The notes below the pieces were generated by a model, which was not told where the DNA came from, searched no databases, and saw only the letters and a program-made list of their open reading frames with translations. 64,000 bases of DNA from Tropicimonas sp. IMCC34011 (GTDB lineage Bacteria > Pseudomonadota > Alphaproteobacteria > Rhodobacterales > Rhodobacteraceae). The first letter of the stretch is position 1; every line of letters begins with the position of its first letter. Positions 41,385 to 52,100 of the stretch are shown here, one piece after another. The stretch spans positions 186,001-250,000 of the forward strand of contig NZ_QMEJ01000002.1 in assembly GCF_003390865.1 (NCBI RefSeq), in the 5' to 3' direction. The position numbers and the translations under genes were made by a program.

Positions 41385-42419
41385 ATGGCCGCACGAAGCA
41401 CGACATCACGCAGCAAAGGCTCGGCGAAAACACCGCTGAGCGCCACGAAGGACGAGCTTCTCCAGTACTACAAGGACATGCTCTTGATCCGCCGGTTCGA
41501 GGAAAAGGCCGGTCAGCTCTACGGCATGGGCCTGATCGGTGGCTTCTGCCACCTCTACATCGGCCAGGAAGCCGTCGTCGTCGGCCTCGAAGCCGCGGCG
41601 AAGGAGGGCGACAAGCGCATCACCACCTACCGCGACCACGGTCACATGCTCGCATGCGGCATGGACCCCAAGGGCGTGATGGCCGAGCTCACGGGCCGCC
41701 GCGACGGCTACTCCAAGGGCAAGGGCGGCTCGATGCACATGTTCTCCAAGGAGAAGGACTTCTACGGCGGTCACGGCATCGTCGGCGCGAACGTCCCGAT
41801 CGGCGCGGGCCTCGCCTTCTCCGACAAGTACAACGGCACCGACAACGTCACCTTCACCTATTTCGGGGACGGCGCGGCGAACCAGGGCCAGGTCTACGAG
41901 ACCTACAACATGGCCGAACTGTGGGACCTGCCGGTGATCTTCGTCATCGAGAATAACCAGTACGCCATGGGCACCTCGGTGAAGCGCGCCACCAAGTCGA
42001 AATCCCTCTGGGAGCGCGGCGCGGCCTACGGCATTCCGGGCGAGGAAGTCGACGGGATGGACGTGCTCGCCGTGCGCGAGGCCGGCCGCCGGGCAGTCGA
42101 GAACTGCCGCGCGGGCGAAGGCCCCTACATCCTCGAGGTGATGACCTATCGCTATCGCGGGCACTCGATGTCCGACCCCGCCAAGTACCGCACCCGCGAC
42201 GAGGTGCAGAAGATGCGGGAGGAGCGCGACCCGATCGAGCAGGTCCGCAAGCGTCTTCTCGACGGCGATCACGCCTCCGAGGACGAGCTGAAGGCTGTCG
42301 ACAAGGAGATCAAGGAGGTCATCAACGAGGCCGCCGAGTTCGCCCGCGAAAGCCCGGAGCCCGATCCCGACGAGCTCTACACCGACATCTACGCCGACGT
42401 GGCCCCGCAGGACGCCTGA
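41385..42419 (+). CDS. pdhA: pyruvate dehydrogenase E1 component, alpha subunit
   Basis: The 344-aa protein carries the thiamine diphosphate motif [12 protein letters not shown] with the metal and cofactor segment ending ENNQYAMG, and the active-site loops [20 protein letters not shown] and [15 protein letters not shown]. The latter holds the serine/histidine loop typical of two-subunit E1 enzymes. With PdhB it decarboxylates pyruvate and passes the acetyl group to lipoyl-E2. It is the first gene of an operon: pdhB starts 17 nt downstream. The start ATG has an AGGGG site. Confidence 0.97.
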   Translation: MAARSTTSRSKGSAKTPLSATKDELLQYYKDMLLIRRFEEKAGQLYGMGLIGGFCHLYIGQEAVVVGLEAAAKEGDKRITTYRDHGHMLACGMDPKGVMAELTGRRDGYSKGKGGSMHMFSKEKDFYGGHGIVGANVPIGAGLAFSDKYNGTDNVTFTYFGDGAANQGQVYETYNMAELWDLPVIFVIENNQYAMGTSVKRATKSKSLWERGAAYGIPGEEVDGMDVLAVREAGRRAVENCRAGEGPYILEVMTYRYRGHSMSDPAKYRTRDEVQKMREERDPIEQVRKRLLDGDHASEDELKAVDKEIKEVINEAAEFARESPEPDPDELYTDIYADVAPQDA

Positions 42420-42435
42420 GGAGAGAACCAGAACC

Positions 42436-43827
42436 ATGGCGACAGAAGTACTCATGCCCGCCCTCTCCCCCACCATGGAGGAGGGCACCCTGGCCAAATG
42501 GCTGGTGAAGGAAGGCGACACCGTCTCTTCCGGTGACATCCTGGCCGAGATCGAGACCGACAAGGCCACGATGGAATTCGAAGCCGTCGACGAAGGCACC
42601 ATCGGCAAGATCCTGATCGAGGAAGGCACCGAGGGCGTTAAGGTGAACACGCCCATCGCCGTCCTCCTCGAGGAGGGCGAAAGCGCGGACGACATCGAGG
42701 ATGCGTCCGGCAAGGGCTCCGCCGCGGCGCCCGCCGACAAGGAGCAGAGCTCCGAGACCGCTCCCTCGGACAGCAAGGACCACCCTGCCCCTGCGAAGCC
42801 GAAGGACAGCAGACCGGTCGAATCCGAACTGCCCGAGGGCACCAAGTTCAAGCAGCAGACCGTGCGCGAGGCGCTGCGGGACGCGATGGCCGAGGAAATG
42901 CGCCGCGACGGCGCGGTCTTCGTCATGGGCGAGGAGGTTGCCGAGTACCAGGGCGCCTACAAGATCACCCAAGGTCTGCTCGACGAGTTCGGCGACCGCC
43001 GCGTGATCGACACGCCCATCACCGAGCACGGCTTTGCCGGTCTCGGCGTCGGCGCGGCCTTCGGCGGCCTGCGCCCCATCGTCGAGTTCATGACCTTCAA
43101 CTTCGCCATGCAGGCGATGGACCAGATCATCAACTCGGCAGCCAAGACGCTCTACATGGCCGGCGGCCAGATGGGCTGCCCGATGGTCTTCCGCGGCCCG
43201 AACGGCGCCGCCGCCCGCGTGGGCGCGCAGCACAGCCAGGACTACGCGGCATGGTATTCCTCCGTGCCGGGCCTGAAGGTCGTGCAGCCCTATTCCGCGG
43301 CGGATGCCAAGGGCCTCCTGAAGACCGCCATCCGCGACCCCAACCCGGTCGTCTTCCTCGAGAACGAGATCCTCTACGGCCGCACCTTCGACGTGCCGGA
43401 CATCGAGGATCACACCGTCCCCTTCGGCAAGGCGAAGATCTGGCGCGAGGGGACGGACGTCACCATCGTCAGCTTTGGCATCGGTATGACCTACGCGCTC
43501 GAAGCGGCGGAGAAGCTCGCCGAGGACGGGATCGAGGCCGAGGTGATCGACCTGCGCACCCTGCGGCCGCTGGACTACGACACGCTCATCGAGAGCGTGA
43601 AGAAGACCAACCGCTGCGTGACGGTCGAGGAAGGCTTCCCGGTCTGCTCCATCGGCAATCACCTGTCCGCCTACATCATGCAGAACGCCTTCGATTATCT
43701 CGATGCCCCGGTGATCAACTGCACCGGCAAGGACGTTCCGATGCCGTATGCTGCCAACCTTGAAAAGCTGGCGCTGACGACGACGCAGGAAGTCCTCGAC
43801 GCCGTCCACGCCGTTACCTACCGCTGA
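42436..43827 (+). CDS. pdhB: pyruvate dehydrogenase E1 component, beta subunit with N-terminal lipoyl domain
   Basis: The 463-aa protein has an extra N-terminal lipoyl domain (about 1-80, lysine 43 in [10 protein letters not shown]), an Ala/Pro-rich linker (to about 130), then the E1 beta domain (from about 137) with [35 protein letters not shown] and the C-terminal transketolase-like half ([17 protein letters not shown]). Lipoyl-bearing E1 beta is known in alphaproteobacteria. The domain is 75/80 identical to the one in pdhC by eye. It is followed by the 89-aa gene and pdhC. Confidence 0.96.
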   Translation: MATEVLMPALSPTMEEGTLAKWLVKEGDTVSSGDILAEIETDKATMEFEAVDEGTIGKILIEEGTEGVKVNTPIAVLLEEGESADDIEDASGKGSAAAPADKEQSSETAPSDSKDHPAPAKPKDSRPVESELPEGTKFKQQTVREALRDAMAEEMRRDGAVFVMGEEVAEYQGAYKITQGLLDEFGDRRVIDTPITEHGFAGLGVGAAFGGLRPIVEFMTFNFAMQAMDQIINSAAKTLYMAGGQMGCPMVFRGPNGAAARVGAQHSQDYAAWYSSVPGLKVVQPYSAADAKGLLKTAIRDPNPVVFLENEILYGRTFDVPDIEDHTVPFGKAKIWREGTDVTIVSFGIGMTYALEAAEKLAEDGIEAEVIDLRTLRPLDYDTLIESVKKTNRCVTVEEGFPVCSIGNHLSAYIMQNAFDYLDAPVINCTGKDVPMPYAANLEKLALTTTQEVLDAVHAVTYR

Positions 43828-43840
43828 CAAGGGGCCGATC

Positions 43841-44110
43841 ATGGCAGAAGACGAGCAGATCATGCCCCTGGGGAACGGCGCCTTCGCGCTGCGCCTCGAT
43901 GGGCTCGACAATCGCTACCGCGCGATCGTTCCCGCCGATTTCCTCGACGACGAGCTGGGGGAAGCGGCGACGGAAGGAGAACGCGTCCTGTGGATCCGCG
44001 ACAACCTCGCCCATATTCTCGGTGCCGTGACGGCGCGGGAAACCGGCGGAACCGTTCGCGAGCCATGGGGCCGCGTATTCGTCGAGGAAACAGGGGAGGG
44101 CTACGCATGA
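43841..44110 (+). CDS. 89-aa protein of unknown function inside the pdh operon
   Basis: ATG at 43841 has AAGGGG upstream and lies 13 nt after the pdhB stop. The product (MAEDEQIMPLGNGAFALRLD at the N-terminus) is acidic, with no hydrophobic helix or lipoyl, biotin or metal motif that I recognise. The layout of a short beta-rich head and a helix (ERVLWIRDNLAHILGAV) is loosely reminiscent of small DUF1488-type proteins, a weak impression. Its place between pdhB and pdhC and coding-like base use argue that it is a real gene, perhaps tied to the complex. Confidence 0.7.
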   Translation: MAEDEQIMPLGNGAFALRLDGLDNRYRAIVPADFLDDELGEAATEGERVLWIRDNLAHILGAVTARETGGTVREPWGRVFVEETGEGYA

Positions 44111-44176
44111 GCCGCCCCGCCCCCACGTTCGACCGTTCGTCCATGACCGATCGCCCCGCCGAGGGAGAGAGCTGAG

Positions 44177-45568
44177 ATGCCCACCGAAATCCTGATGCCC
44201 GCGCTGTCGCCCACCATGGAAGAGGGCACTTTGGCCAAGTGGCTCGTGAAGGAAGGGGACACCGTCTCCTCCGGCGACCTTCTGGCCGAAATCGAGACCG
44301 ATAAGGCCACGATGGAGTTCGAGGCGGTGGATGAAGGCACCGTCGGCAAGATCCTCATCGAGGAAGGAACGGAGGGTGTGAAGGTGAACACCCCCATCGC
44401 CGTTCTTCTCGAGGACGGTGAAAGCAAGGACGACATCGGCGAGACCTCTGCGCCCAAGGGCGACGCGTCCTCCCATGCCGAGCCTGCCGGCTCCTCCGAA
44501 GTCACTGAGCCGGTCAAGGGGTATGGCCGCGGCCCGATGCCCGACAGCGGCGCCGGGGCGAAGGACGAAGGCGGCGCGCCTGCCAAGGCTCCGTCCGGCT
44601 CCGCGCCCGCATCCGGGTCCCGCGAGGATGGCGAGCGCATCTTCGCCTCCCCCCTCGCCCGCCGGATCGCGAAGGACAAGGGTCTGGACCTGTCGCAGCT
44701 CAAGGGCTCCGGCCCCAAGGGCCGCATCGTGAAGGCCGACGTGGAGGGCGCCGAGGCGCAGCCGCAGAAGGCCGCGTCCAAAGATGCTCCCAAGTCCGCA
44801 CCGGATGCCGCGCCGGTTCCGCAGGCAGCCCCGTCCGGCCCCAGCGCGGACGCCGTTCTCAAGATGTATGCCGATCGGGAGACCGAGGAGGTCAAGCTCG
44901 ACGGGATGCGCAAGGTCATCGGCCAGCGCCTGACCGAAGCCAAGCAGACCATCCCGCACTTCTATCTCCGCCGGGACATCAAGCTCGATGCCCTGCTGAA
45001 ATTCCGCTCCACGCTGAACAAGCAGCTCGAAGGGCGCGGCGTGAAGCTGTCGGTCAACGACTTCATCATCAAGGCCTGCGCGTTGGCCCTGCAGGAGGTG
45101 CCGGACGCAAATGCCGTCTGGGCCGGAGACCGGATCCTGAAGCTGAAACCGTCCGACGTGGCGGTGGCCGTGGCCATCGAAGGCGGTCTCTTCACCCCGG
45201 TCCTGCGCGATGCCGAGAGCCGCACGCTCTCCTCGCTCAGCGCCCAGATGAAGGACCTCGCGTCCCGGGCCCGGGACCGCAAGCTCCAGCCGCAGGAATA
45301 TCAGGGCGGCAGCTTCGCGATCTCCAATCTCGGGATGTTCGGGATCGATAACTTCGACGCCGTCATCAACCCGCCCCACGGCGCGATCCTCGCCGTCGGC
45401 GCGGGCGTGAAGAAGCCGATCGTGGGCGAAGACGGGGAGTTGACCACGGCGACGGTCATGTCCGTCACGCTCTCCGTCGATCACCGGGTCATCGACGGTG
45501 CCCTTGGCGCGGAGCTCCTGAAAGCCATCGTCGGCCATCTGGAGAACCCGATCGGCATGCTCGCCTGA
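44177..45568 (+). CDS. pdhC: pyruvate dehydrogenase E2, dihydrolipoamide acetyltransferase
   Basis: The 463-aa protein has a lipoyl domain (1-80, lysine 43), a Pro/Ala linker and a peripheral subunit-binding domain (about 155-190, [20 protein letters not shown]). The catalytic domain (about 230-463) carries the acetyltransferase signature [18 protein letters not shown] near residue 436, with DHRVxDG. The E2 core builds the PDH complex and transfers acetyl to CoA. The gene begins 66 nt after the 89-aa gene stop. An E3 gene is not next to it in this window. A strong terminator follows 38 nt after the stop. Confidence 0.97.
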   Translation: MPTEILMPALSPTMEEGTLAKWLVKEGDTVSSGDLLAEIETDKATMEFEAVDEGTVGKILIEEGTEGVKVNTPIAVLLEDGESKDDIGETSAPKGDASSHAEPAGSSEVTEPVKGYGRGPMPDSGAGAKDEGGAPAKAPSGSAPASGSREDGERIFASPLARRIAKDKGLDLSQLKGSGPKGRIVKADVEGAEAQPQKAASKDAPKSAPDAAPVPQAAPSGPSADAVLKMYADRETEEVKLDGMRKVIGQRLTEAKQTIPHFYLRRDIKLDALLKFRSTLNKQLEGRGVKLSVNDFIIKACALALQEVPDANAVWAGDRILKLKPSDVAVAVAIEGGLFTPVLRDAESRTLSSLSAQMKDLASRARDRKLQPQEYQGGSFAISNLGMFGIDNFDAVINPPHGAILAVGAGVKKPIVGEDGELTTATVMSVTLSVDHRVIDGALGAELLKAIVGHLENPIGMLA

Positions 45569-45606
45569 TCAAGGGGCCCCATGCGGCCAGAGGCGATAAA
45601 AGTCAG

Positions 45607-45632
45607 CGCCCCCGCAGACATCTGCGGGGGCG
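45607..45632 (+). terminator. pdh operon terminator
   Basis: CGCCCCCGCAGA (45607-45618) pairs perfectly with TCTGCGGGGGCG (45621-45632), a 12-bp stem with a tight centre, followed by TCTTT. It lies 38 nt after the pdhC stop. Confidence 0.85.
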
Positions 45633-45690
45633 TCTTTCGTCAGTCACCGCGCATCATTGGGAGCTGGCGGAATGGTCCGTCCGCCCGGCG

Positions 45691-46779
45691 TCACGTCGCT
45701 GTCTGTTCGGCGAAGAACCGCAGCATTTCACCGGATGCGTCCGGCCCTGCCGGATCGGCATGGCTCCCCCCCGCATCGCCTCCGAACCACGCATGCCCGG
45801 CCCCCTCGACGATCCAGAGCTCGGAGCCGCCCGCCGTGGTCATTCGCGTCCATCGCCGTCCCTCACGCTCATGCTCCGTCACGACACCGTCCCCCGGAAC
45901 CAAGGCCGCTGCGTTGGCGGGGGACACCGTGCGATCCGCCGTCCCGTGAAAGACGATGGCAGGGCGGGCCGCTGGCCGTCCGCCGCCCACCTGGCCCTGC
46001 ATCGCGGCCAAGGCCGACGGCAGGTCCCGCGCCGCACCGGCCGGCAGACCCGAATGGATCCCCACCGCCGCGAAGACGTCCCCGTGCGTTTCCGCAAGCA
46101 CGGCCGCCATGGCTCCCCCGGCCGACAATCCCGCGGCAAAAACACGGCCTTCGAGACTGAATTCCGCTGCCAGATCCTGCGCCAGTGCGCCCAGGATCGC
46201 GGGCTCCCCTCTCGCCCGCCCCTGGTCCTCGGGGCGAAACCAGTTCCAGCAGGATTGCGCGTTACTCGCGCCTGTCTGGGCAGGATAGGCCACGACAAAG
46301 CCCGCCTCTTCCGCCGCCTGATCCATCTTCGTGCCGAGCGCGAAATCCTCCGGCGATTGCGTGCAGCCGTGGAGCATGAGGACCAGTCCTGCGAAACCGC
46401 CCTCCCGCGGGGACGGCACGAAGAGACGGTAATCCCGTCCGCCGGCCGACCCGTCATGCCGGCGCATCTCCACCTGTGCCCCCTCGGGAACCGGCGCAGC
46501 CCGGCCACGCCGCGTTCCCCTCTGCGTTAGGCCGGAAAGCCCCGTCATCTTCGGCATTTGGGCCGATCCGGAAAGACCGGAGAGGCCGGAGAGGATCGTG
46601 CGCGAGCCCGATCGTGCCTTCGCCTTGGCCCGCTCTACCGCGGCGCAGGGGCCGCATTCCGTCCCGGACGCCGGGACCCCGGACAACGCCGCCTGGATCA
46701 GGGCCGTCGCTCCGGCGGGATCGGAGGCGCGCGTCTTCGAAAGCGCCCGGCGGAGCGCCGTCGCGAGATCATGTGTCAT
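45691..46779 (-). CDS. PHB-depolymerase/feruloyl-esterase-type alpha/beta hydrolase
   Basis: The 362-aa protein has a 100-residue N-terminal extension, then an alpha/beta hydrolase domain: LVLMLHGCTQSPEDFALGTK (oxyanion region), the nucleophile serine in VFAAGLSAGGAMAAVLAE near residue 225, and the catalytic histidine in VEGAGHAWFGGDAG near 335. This is the Esterase_PHB/LpqC-like group that hydrolyses short polyesters or feruloyl esters. The N-terminal extension contains a near-repeat of LSGLSGLSG / TGLSGL. No signal peptide is seen at the ATG used. The CopG-type gene lies 36 nt upstream in the same direction. Confidence 0.85.
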   Translation of the reverse strand: MTHDLATALRRALSKTRASDPAGATALIQAALSGVPASGTECGPCAAVERAKAKARSGSRTILSGLSGLSGSAQMPKMTGLSGLTQRGTRRGRAAPVPEGAQVEMRRHDGSAGGRDYRLFVPSPREGGFAGLVLMLHGCTQSPEDFALGTKMDQAAEEAGFVVAYPAQTGASNAQSCWNWFRPEDQGRARGEPAILGALAQDLAAEFSLEGRVFAAGLSAGGAMAAVLAETHGDVFAAVGIHSGLPAGAARDLPSALAAMQGQVGGGRPAARPAIVFHGTADRTVSPANAAALVPGDGVVTEHEREGRRWTRMTTAGGSELWIVEGAGHAWFGGDAGGSHADPAGPDASGEMLRFFAEQTAT

Positions 46780-46815
46780 GTCATTTTGTCCTGAAAAGCG
46801 AGGGACGCGCCCTCG

Positions 46816-47232
46816 TCAGATGATGCGGTCCGACAGGGCCGCCTTGACGTCTTTCGATGCGTGAAGAGAACCGAGAACGCTCAGGGATCCGATGGCCTCG
46901 GCCGCAAGCTCCGGGGGTACGTCCTCGGCGATCCGGGCCAGCCCGACGACGCGCAGATGGAGCACCTCTCCTGCATCCCGCATCGTCTCGAGATCGGCCC
47001 GCGTGATGTCGAAAAGGCCCATTTCGAACCGGTGCCGCTCGACCGATTGGTCGACCGCCCGTGCTTCCGTCGCAAGTTGCCCCCGGATCGCTGAGCGGAT
47101 GAAGTCAGTGCGGTTCGAGTAAAAGCCTTCTCGCACCAGAAGATCGATCCGCCCCAGGTCAACATGACCGAGATTGATCGTCACCTTCTCGGTGTCGGCC
47201 TGTCCGCTGCGTAATCTGTGTATCTTCGGCAT
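46816..47232 (-). CDS. CopG/ribbon-helix-helix-like regulator
   Basis: The start at 47230-47232 (MPKIHRLRSGQADTEKVTIN) has GGAG upstream and gives 138 aa. Residues about 13-55 fit an N-terminal ribbon-helix-helix (KVTINLGHVDLGRIDLLVRE, GFYSNRTDFIRSAIRGQL). The C-terminal half has a beta-rich segment (LHLRVVGLARIAEDV) that may bind an effector. It is probably a small DNA-binding repressor. With the esterase gene 36 nt downstream on the same strand it likely forms an operon and may regulate it. Confidence 0.8.
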   Translation of the reverse strand: MPKIHRLRSGQADTEKVTINLGHVDLGRIDLLVREGFYSNRTDFIRSAIRGQLATEARAVDQSVERHRFEMGLFDITRADLETMRDAGEVLHLRVVGLARIAEDVPPELAAEAIGSLSVLGSLHASKDVKAALSDRII

Positions 47233-47370
47233 GAGACAACTCCATCCACTTGGATGGTATATGGATGCCGCAGTGCAGCACGCAAGGGGCACGTGCAGAA
47301 TTTGCGTGTCCGCACCGCCGAACGTTTTTGTGAGAACAGAGGAACGGCGCCCGGCGCCGAAGACGCGGCC

Positions 47371-48174
47371 TCAGTGCTCCAGAAGTTGATCCATCGAAAT
47401 CGCGGGCTGATCACAGCCAGCCTCGCCCACGATCTTCGCCGGAACGCCGGCGACCGTCTTGCACGAGGGAACGTCGTGCAGAACCACGGACCCGGCTGCA
47501 ATGCGGCTGCATGAGCCGATGCTGATATTGCCAAGAACCTTTGCCCCGGCCCCGATCAGGACGCCGTTGCCGATCTTGGGATGCCGGTCGCCATGCTCCT
47601 TGCCGGTCCCGCCAAGCGTCACCGAATGCAGCATGGACACGTTGTCGCCCACCACCGCCGTCTCGCCGATGACGATGGAATGCGCGTGGTCGATCATGAT
47701 CCCCTTGCCGATGACGGCGTTGGGGTGAATATCGATCCCGAAGATCTCGGACACGCGCATCTGGATGAAATAGGCGAGGTCAACGCGCCCTTCGGTCCAC
47801 AACCAGTGTCCCACGCGGTACGCCTGAATCGCCTGAAAGCCCTTGAAATAGAGAAGTGGCTGCAGGAGCCGATGGCAGGCCGGATCGCGGTCGTAGACCG
47901 CCGACAGATCGGCCCGCGCAGCCTCTCCGAGGCTCGGGACGGCCGCATGGGCCTCATCGGCGATTTCCCTCAGGATCTGCTCGCTCATCTCCTTGGAGGC
48001 AAGCTTCTGGGCCATGCGATAGGCCTGCGCGCGTTCGAGGCTGGTATGGTGCAGGATGCTGGAATGCATGAGCCCGCCGAGAAGCGGCTCGTCCGAGGCG
48101 GCTTTCTCCGCTTCAGCGACAATCCGATCCCAGACGGGATCGACACTTGCCACGCTCCGCTCGCTCTCCAGCAT
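47371..48174 (-). CDS. cysE: serine O-acetyltransferase
   Basis: The 267-aa protein has an N-terminal helical domain and a C-terminal left-handed beta helix (from about 155): HAHSIVIGETAVVGDNVSML, GGTGKEHGDRHPKIGNGVLI and SCSRIAAGSVVLHDVPSCKT. The active-site histidines lie in DIHPNAVIGKGIMIDHAHS and in GDRHPKIG. It makes O-acetylserine for cysteine synthesis. The ATG at 48172-48174 follows AGAGGAT. It lies next to the gene transfer agent end but separated by 274 nt. Its neighbourhood with the GTA block is a frequent Rhodobacterales arrangement, as far as I recall. Confidence 0.95.
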   Translation of the reverse strand: MLESERSVASVDPVWDRIVAEAEKAASDEPLLGGLMHSSILHHTSLERAQAYRMAQKLASKEMSEQILREIADEAHAAVPSLGEAARADLSAVYDRDPACHRLLQPLLYFKGFQAIQAYRVGHWLWTEGRVDLAYFIQMRVSEIFGIDIHPNAVIGKGIMIDHAHSIVIGETAVVGDNVSMLHSVTLGGTGKEHGDRHPKIGNGVLIGAGAKVLGNISIGSCSRIAAGSVVLHDVPSCKTVAGVPAKIVGEAGCDQPAISMDQLLEH

Positions 48175-48448
48175 CGCGTCATCCTCTTGCCGCGGGTCCT
48201 TGGATCCCGAAATAAGGCGGCGAGCCCCGGGAGGGAACCCCCCGGGCACCCTGGGCATCTCGCAAGGCGCGCGGCGCGGCCCGCCACTTCGGGTCGCGGA
48301 CGCGTCCGTCCGGCGCCAGACCGCACCGGCGGAGGGCCGAGGCCGGATCGCTTCGAAGCCGCATCCGCAAACCGTCCGCGATGCCGCGAAGAACAGGCCC
48401 GTGTTGCCCCCTCCCTCATCCGCACGCCCTCCTGCAAGACCAGCCGCA

Positions 48449-49159
48449 TCAGGCCGCCGGAAGGTCCACCCGGATCAGGTGCAGTGCCACGCGCAGCGTC
48501 CCGCCGTCGAAATCGCCCCCCTCTGGCGCGATCCAGACCTGCGCTCCATCGTAGAAGGTCTGCGGTGTGCCCAGCAGTCCCGTCGCATAGGATCCGCTCA
48601 GCGGCCCCATGCCGGCACCGAACTTCGTCACTTCCGCCTGCGTTCCCAGCGACCACCCCGTCAGAGATGCGCCAAGATCTTCCGTGACCCTCGCGGAGCA
48701 GGCGAACACCATCGCTTCGGCGGGAATGAAAACCGGCAGGCCCTGCGCCCCGCCGGCCGAGACGCTGCACTCCGTCACTTCGCTCGCCAGCCGCAGCCCC
48801 GCATCGCCCGGCATTCCGGCCGACGGCGGCACGATCCACCCCTCTCCATCATGGACGACAACCTGTCCCGCCGATGCATCCCAGGCCCGCCACCCCGCGC
48901 GCGGGACGGCAAACACCCAACCGCCGTTCGACCGCACGGCAATCTCACCGCTATGCCCTGCCCAGGTCCCGGCAGCCCCCGGCGGCACGCCGTAGCACTC
49001 CCCCTCCAGGGCGGTGTTCGGCGGCATGGCGATGGCGCGCGAAACCAGAGTGAGCTGCGACAGCGCATCGAGCCGCATCAACGCCTCATTGACGGTGACG
49101 TGCTTCTGCGCCTGGCTCGGGGCCAGAAACGGCAAGGACAGGTTTGGCGTCTCACTCAT
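48449..49159 (-). CDS. DUF2793-family protein coupled to the gene transfer agent tail genes
   Basis: The 236-aa protein begins MSETPNLSLPFLAPSQAQKH and continues VTVNEALMRLDALSQL and GECYGVPPGAAGTWAGHSGE, the DUF2793 pattern that is common at phage tail loci. The C-terminal 100 residues are beta-rich. Its ATG overlaps the stop of the preceding tail gene by 8 nt, so translation is coupled. A tail-tip, fibre or receptor-binding part is the natural guess, not proven. It is the last gene of the GTA transcript and ends 274 nt from cysE. Confidence 0.82.
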   Translation of the reverse strand: MSETPNLSLPFLAPSQAQKHVTVNEALMRLDALSQLTLVSRAIAMPPNTALEGECYGVPPGAAGTWAGHSGEIAVRSNGGWVFAVPRAGWRAWDASAGQVVVHDGEGWIVPPSAGMPGDAGLRLASEVTECSVSAGGAQGLPVFIPAEAMVFACSARVTEDLGASLTGWSLGTQAEVTKFGAGMGPLSGSYATGLLGTPQTFYDGAQVWIAPEGGDFDGGTLRVALHLIRVDLPAA

Positions 49160-52100
49160 GGATCTCGATCCTCGTCTGGGGTCCGTCGCCGAACGTCGTT
49201 GATATCTGCGCCACCGAGAGCGTGAGCGGGCCCGGCCCGTCCGCCGCCCGCTCCGCAGCGCCGTAGATGAAGGAAGGTGTTTCGGTCACGGTCTCGCGCA
49301 GAACCGCCCCCCCGGGCGCCAGCACACGGAGCCGGTAGCGCTCCGTCTCCTCCCCGAGCGGCACCTCCTCGCCCTGCCAACTGTCCCCTCCGATGCGCGT
49401 CCGCCGGATCCAGCCGATCTCGATATCTCCGTCCGGCATCGCCCGCGCCCGCAGATGCGCCGGAGCGTAGGGCCGCAGCCCCGTCCCGTCGAAGCTCTCT
49501 ACCCGGTGGACGTAAGCCGCGTCCGACATCGGCAGGGAGGCGGGCCCGATCCGGTAGTGCCGCGCAAGTCCCCTCGCCGACAGGGCCGCCGGGATCTGCT
49601 CGGGCGTTCCGTCCAGCAACACGACGAGGCTTCCCGCGGGCCACTCGGCGGGCATGACGGCATCCGTTCCCGCCTGCCCCCTCAGCCGCCGCGACAGCTC
49701 CCACGTCTCCGCTCCGACGAGCACCGCCTCTGCGAACTGCACGATCTCCCAAGCTCCCGGCGCGCCGGATCCGATCGCCAGCGCGTTCGCTCCGCCGAGG
49801 ACCGCGGGCCCATCCGCGCTCGACAGCGTTCCCCGCGCCATGCGAACCCGGAGCGGCGGGCCGAGATCCCAGCGCCCGGGAGAAGCGGCGAGCAGCGGCG
49901 CCTCCGTCACGCCGACGGAGGCCGGCGCCTCCACGACCGCATCCAGCCCGTAGCCGGCATCCTCGCCCGAGGAATAGACCGCCACCGCCCCGGGCCAGGG
50001 ATCGCCCGCCACGGCCAGGTGCGGCGCATGGGGCACCTCCTCCCCCGTGAGAAGCGGCAGATCGAGGAAGATCGGCTCGACCGGCATCGGGGGCTGCCAT
50101 GGCCGTGGCGCGCTCCGCGCGTCCGCGGCCTCTGACGGCACGTAGATCTGCGGCTCGACCCGAACCGCCTCCATGATCCGCACGTCCCCCTGCTCCACCC
50201 GGTCGATCCGGTAGCGCCCGTCGCCCCCTTCCGGGCCCAGAGCCACGACATCGCCCGCGCCCAGATCCAGCCGGGAGGGCGGCACCGCGAACCGGATCCC
50301 GTCCCGCGCAACCCGCGCCTCGGCCAGCCACCGCTCGACGACCCCACGCGCCTCCGCCGGGGTCAACGTCAGGGGACGCTCCGAATGGGACACCGTCGGT
50401 GCCGGCTCCCCCGGAAACGCAGCCTCCGCGGTCCGGACCTCGAAATCCGTCTCCGCCTCCAGATAGGTCAGCCGCACACGTCCCGCGATCTCCGCCTTGG
50501 GCGCGCGGATGCGCTCCACCGCGCCGTCGATCCCGTCCGCCTCGGCCAGTGCATCGAAGCTCAGCGCCACTGGCTGCGCGCCGGTCCGTGTCCGGAACAT
50601 CAGTCGCCCGTCCCGCTCGATCGCCTCGAAGCCATAGGCCAGCATCAGCGGTTGCAGCACCCCGCGAGCCTCCCGCCCGTCCTCGACGGAAAACCCGCGC
50701 ACCGTTCCGTGAAGCCCGGACACATCCGGCAGGCCTGCCCCCGCCCGCAGGCAGATCTCCGCGACGACGGCCCCGAGATCCTCGCCCGAGGTTCGCCCGT
50801 TGAGCCAATGCCCCCTGGCGTAGTTCTCCCCGTCACTCCAGACATCGCCCAGCGCCGGGAAATACGGAAACGGGCGCGCATCCCATGCCCAGACATGTGC
50901 CCGCGTCATGTCCACCATCGGTCCTCCATAGAGGTCCGAAACCGGGTTGGTCTCGGACCGCCCCCAGTAGGACGTCATCGCCCGCAGGTACTGCGCCTGA
51001 ATCAGGTCGTCCCGCGTGCCGTCCGAATGGTGCGGCGTTCCGCTCTCCGAGGATTTGGCATCGACAAAGCGGTTCGGCTGGTTCGTCCCCTTGTCGATGG
51101 CCGCGCAGCCGATCTCGGTGAAACGGATCGGCTTCGAGCCCGGCACCCAATCCGTCGGCGCCGTCTGCCGGACCCCTCCGATCCGCTCGTGGTGCGGGTT
51201 CTCCCACCAGCCCCTCAGATCCTTGGGGCGGAACACCCAGGGCTCGGCATACGCCCCGTCCTCGATGGGCATACGTCGCTGCGCGACTCGCGCCTCCGTG
51301 TCAGGATAGTACCAGTCGTAGCCCTCTCCCCCCGCGACGTTCGCCTCGAGATATGCCGCATTGTAGATGCTGCCCCACTCCGCATCCGCATGCGCCTCGC
51401 CGTCCCGCCAGTCCGACAGCGGCATGTAATTGTCGATCCCGACGAAATCGATCGCCGGTTGCGACCAGAACGGGTCGAGGTGGAACCGGACGTCGCCGCT
51501 TCCGTCCTGCGGATGGTGACCGAAATACTCACTCCAGTCGGCGGCATAACCGATCTTGGTGTCGACCCCTAGAATCGAGCGCACATCGGCGGCCAGACGC
51601 ACGAGCTCGGCAACCGCCGGATACGTTCCGCCGGCCCCGCGGATCTGGGTCACCCCCCGCATCTCGGAGCCGATGCAGAAGCTGTCCACCCCGCCGGCCA
51701 GGCTGCAGAGATGCGCGTAATGCAGGATGAACCGACGGAAGGACCATTCGTCCGGCCCATGATAGAGCACCTCGCCACCCGTGCGCTCGAAATCCCCCGG
51801 CTCCGCCGCGCCGAAGAACGCCGCGACCTCGGTCCCCGCAGCAACCGTTCCGTCAGGGCTGCCACCCAGACCGGGCGCGAGGGACGTCGTGACCCGGCCG
51901 CGCCATGGCAGGGCGGGCTGGCCCGTCGTCCCGCTCCACGGATCCACGAGATCGTTTCCCGCGACCTGATCCATCAGGATGAAGGGATAGAACATCACCT
52001 CCCGGCCGGTCTCGCGGATCGCCCGGATGGCCTCGATGACGGAGCCGTCCGCCGGCGTCCCGCCGTAGATCGGTCGCTCGTCAATCCGCGGCACGGTCCT

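Noticed and set aside
44107-44175. 22-codon frame between the 89-aa gene and pdhC
   Set aside because: Too short, no ribosome site of its own and overlaps the 89-aa gene end.
49156-50808. 550-codon minus-strand frame inside the large tail gene
   Set aside because: Different frame of the same strand as the tail gene, Arg/Gly/Ala-rich and without features.
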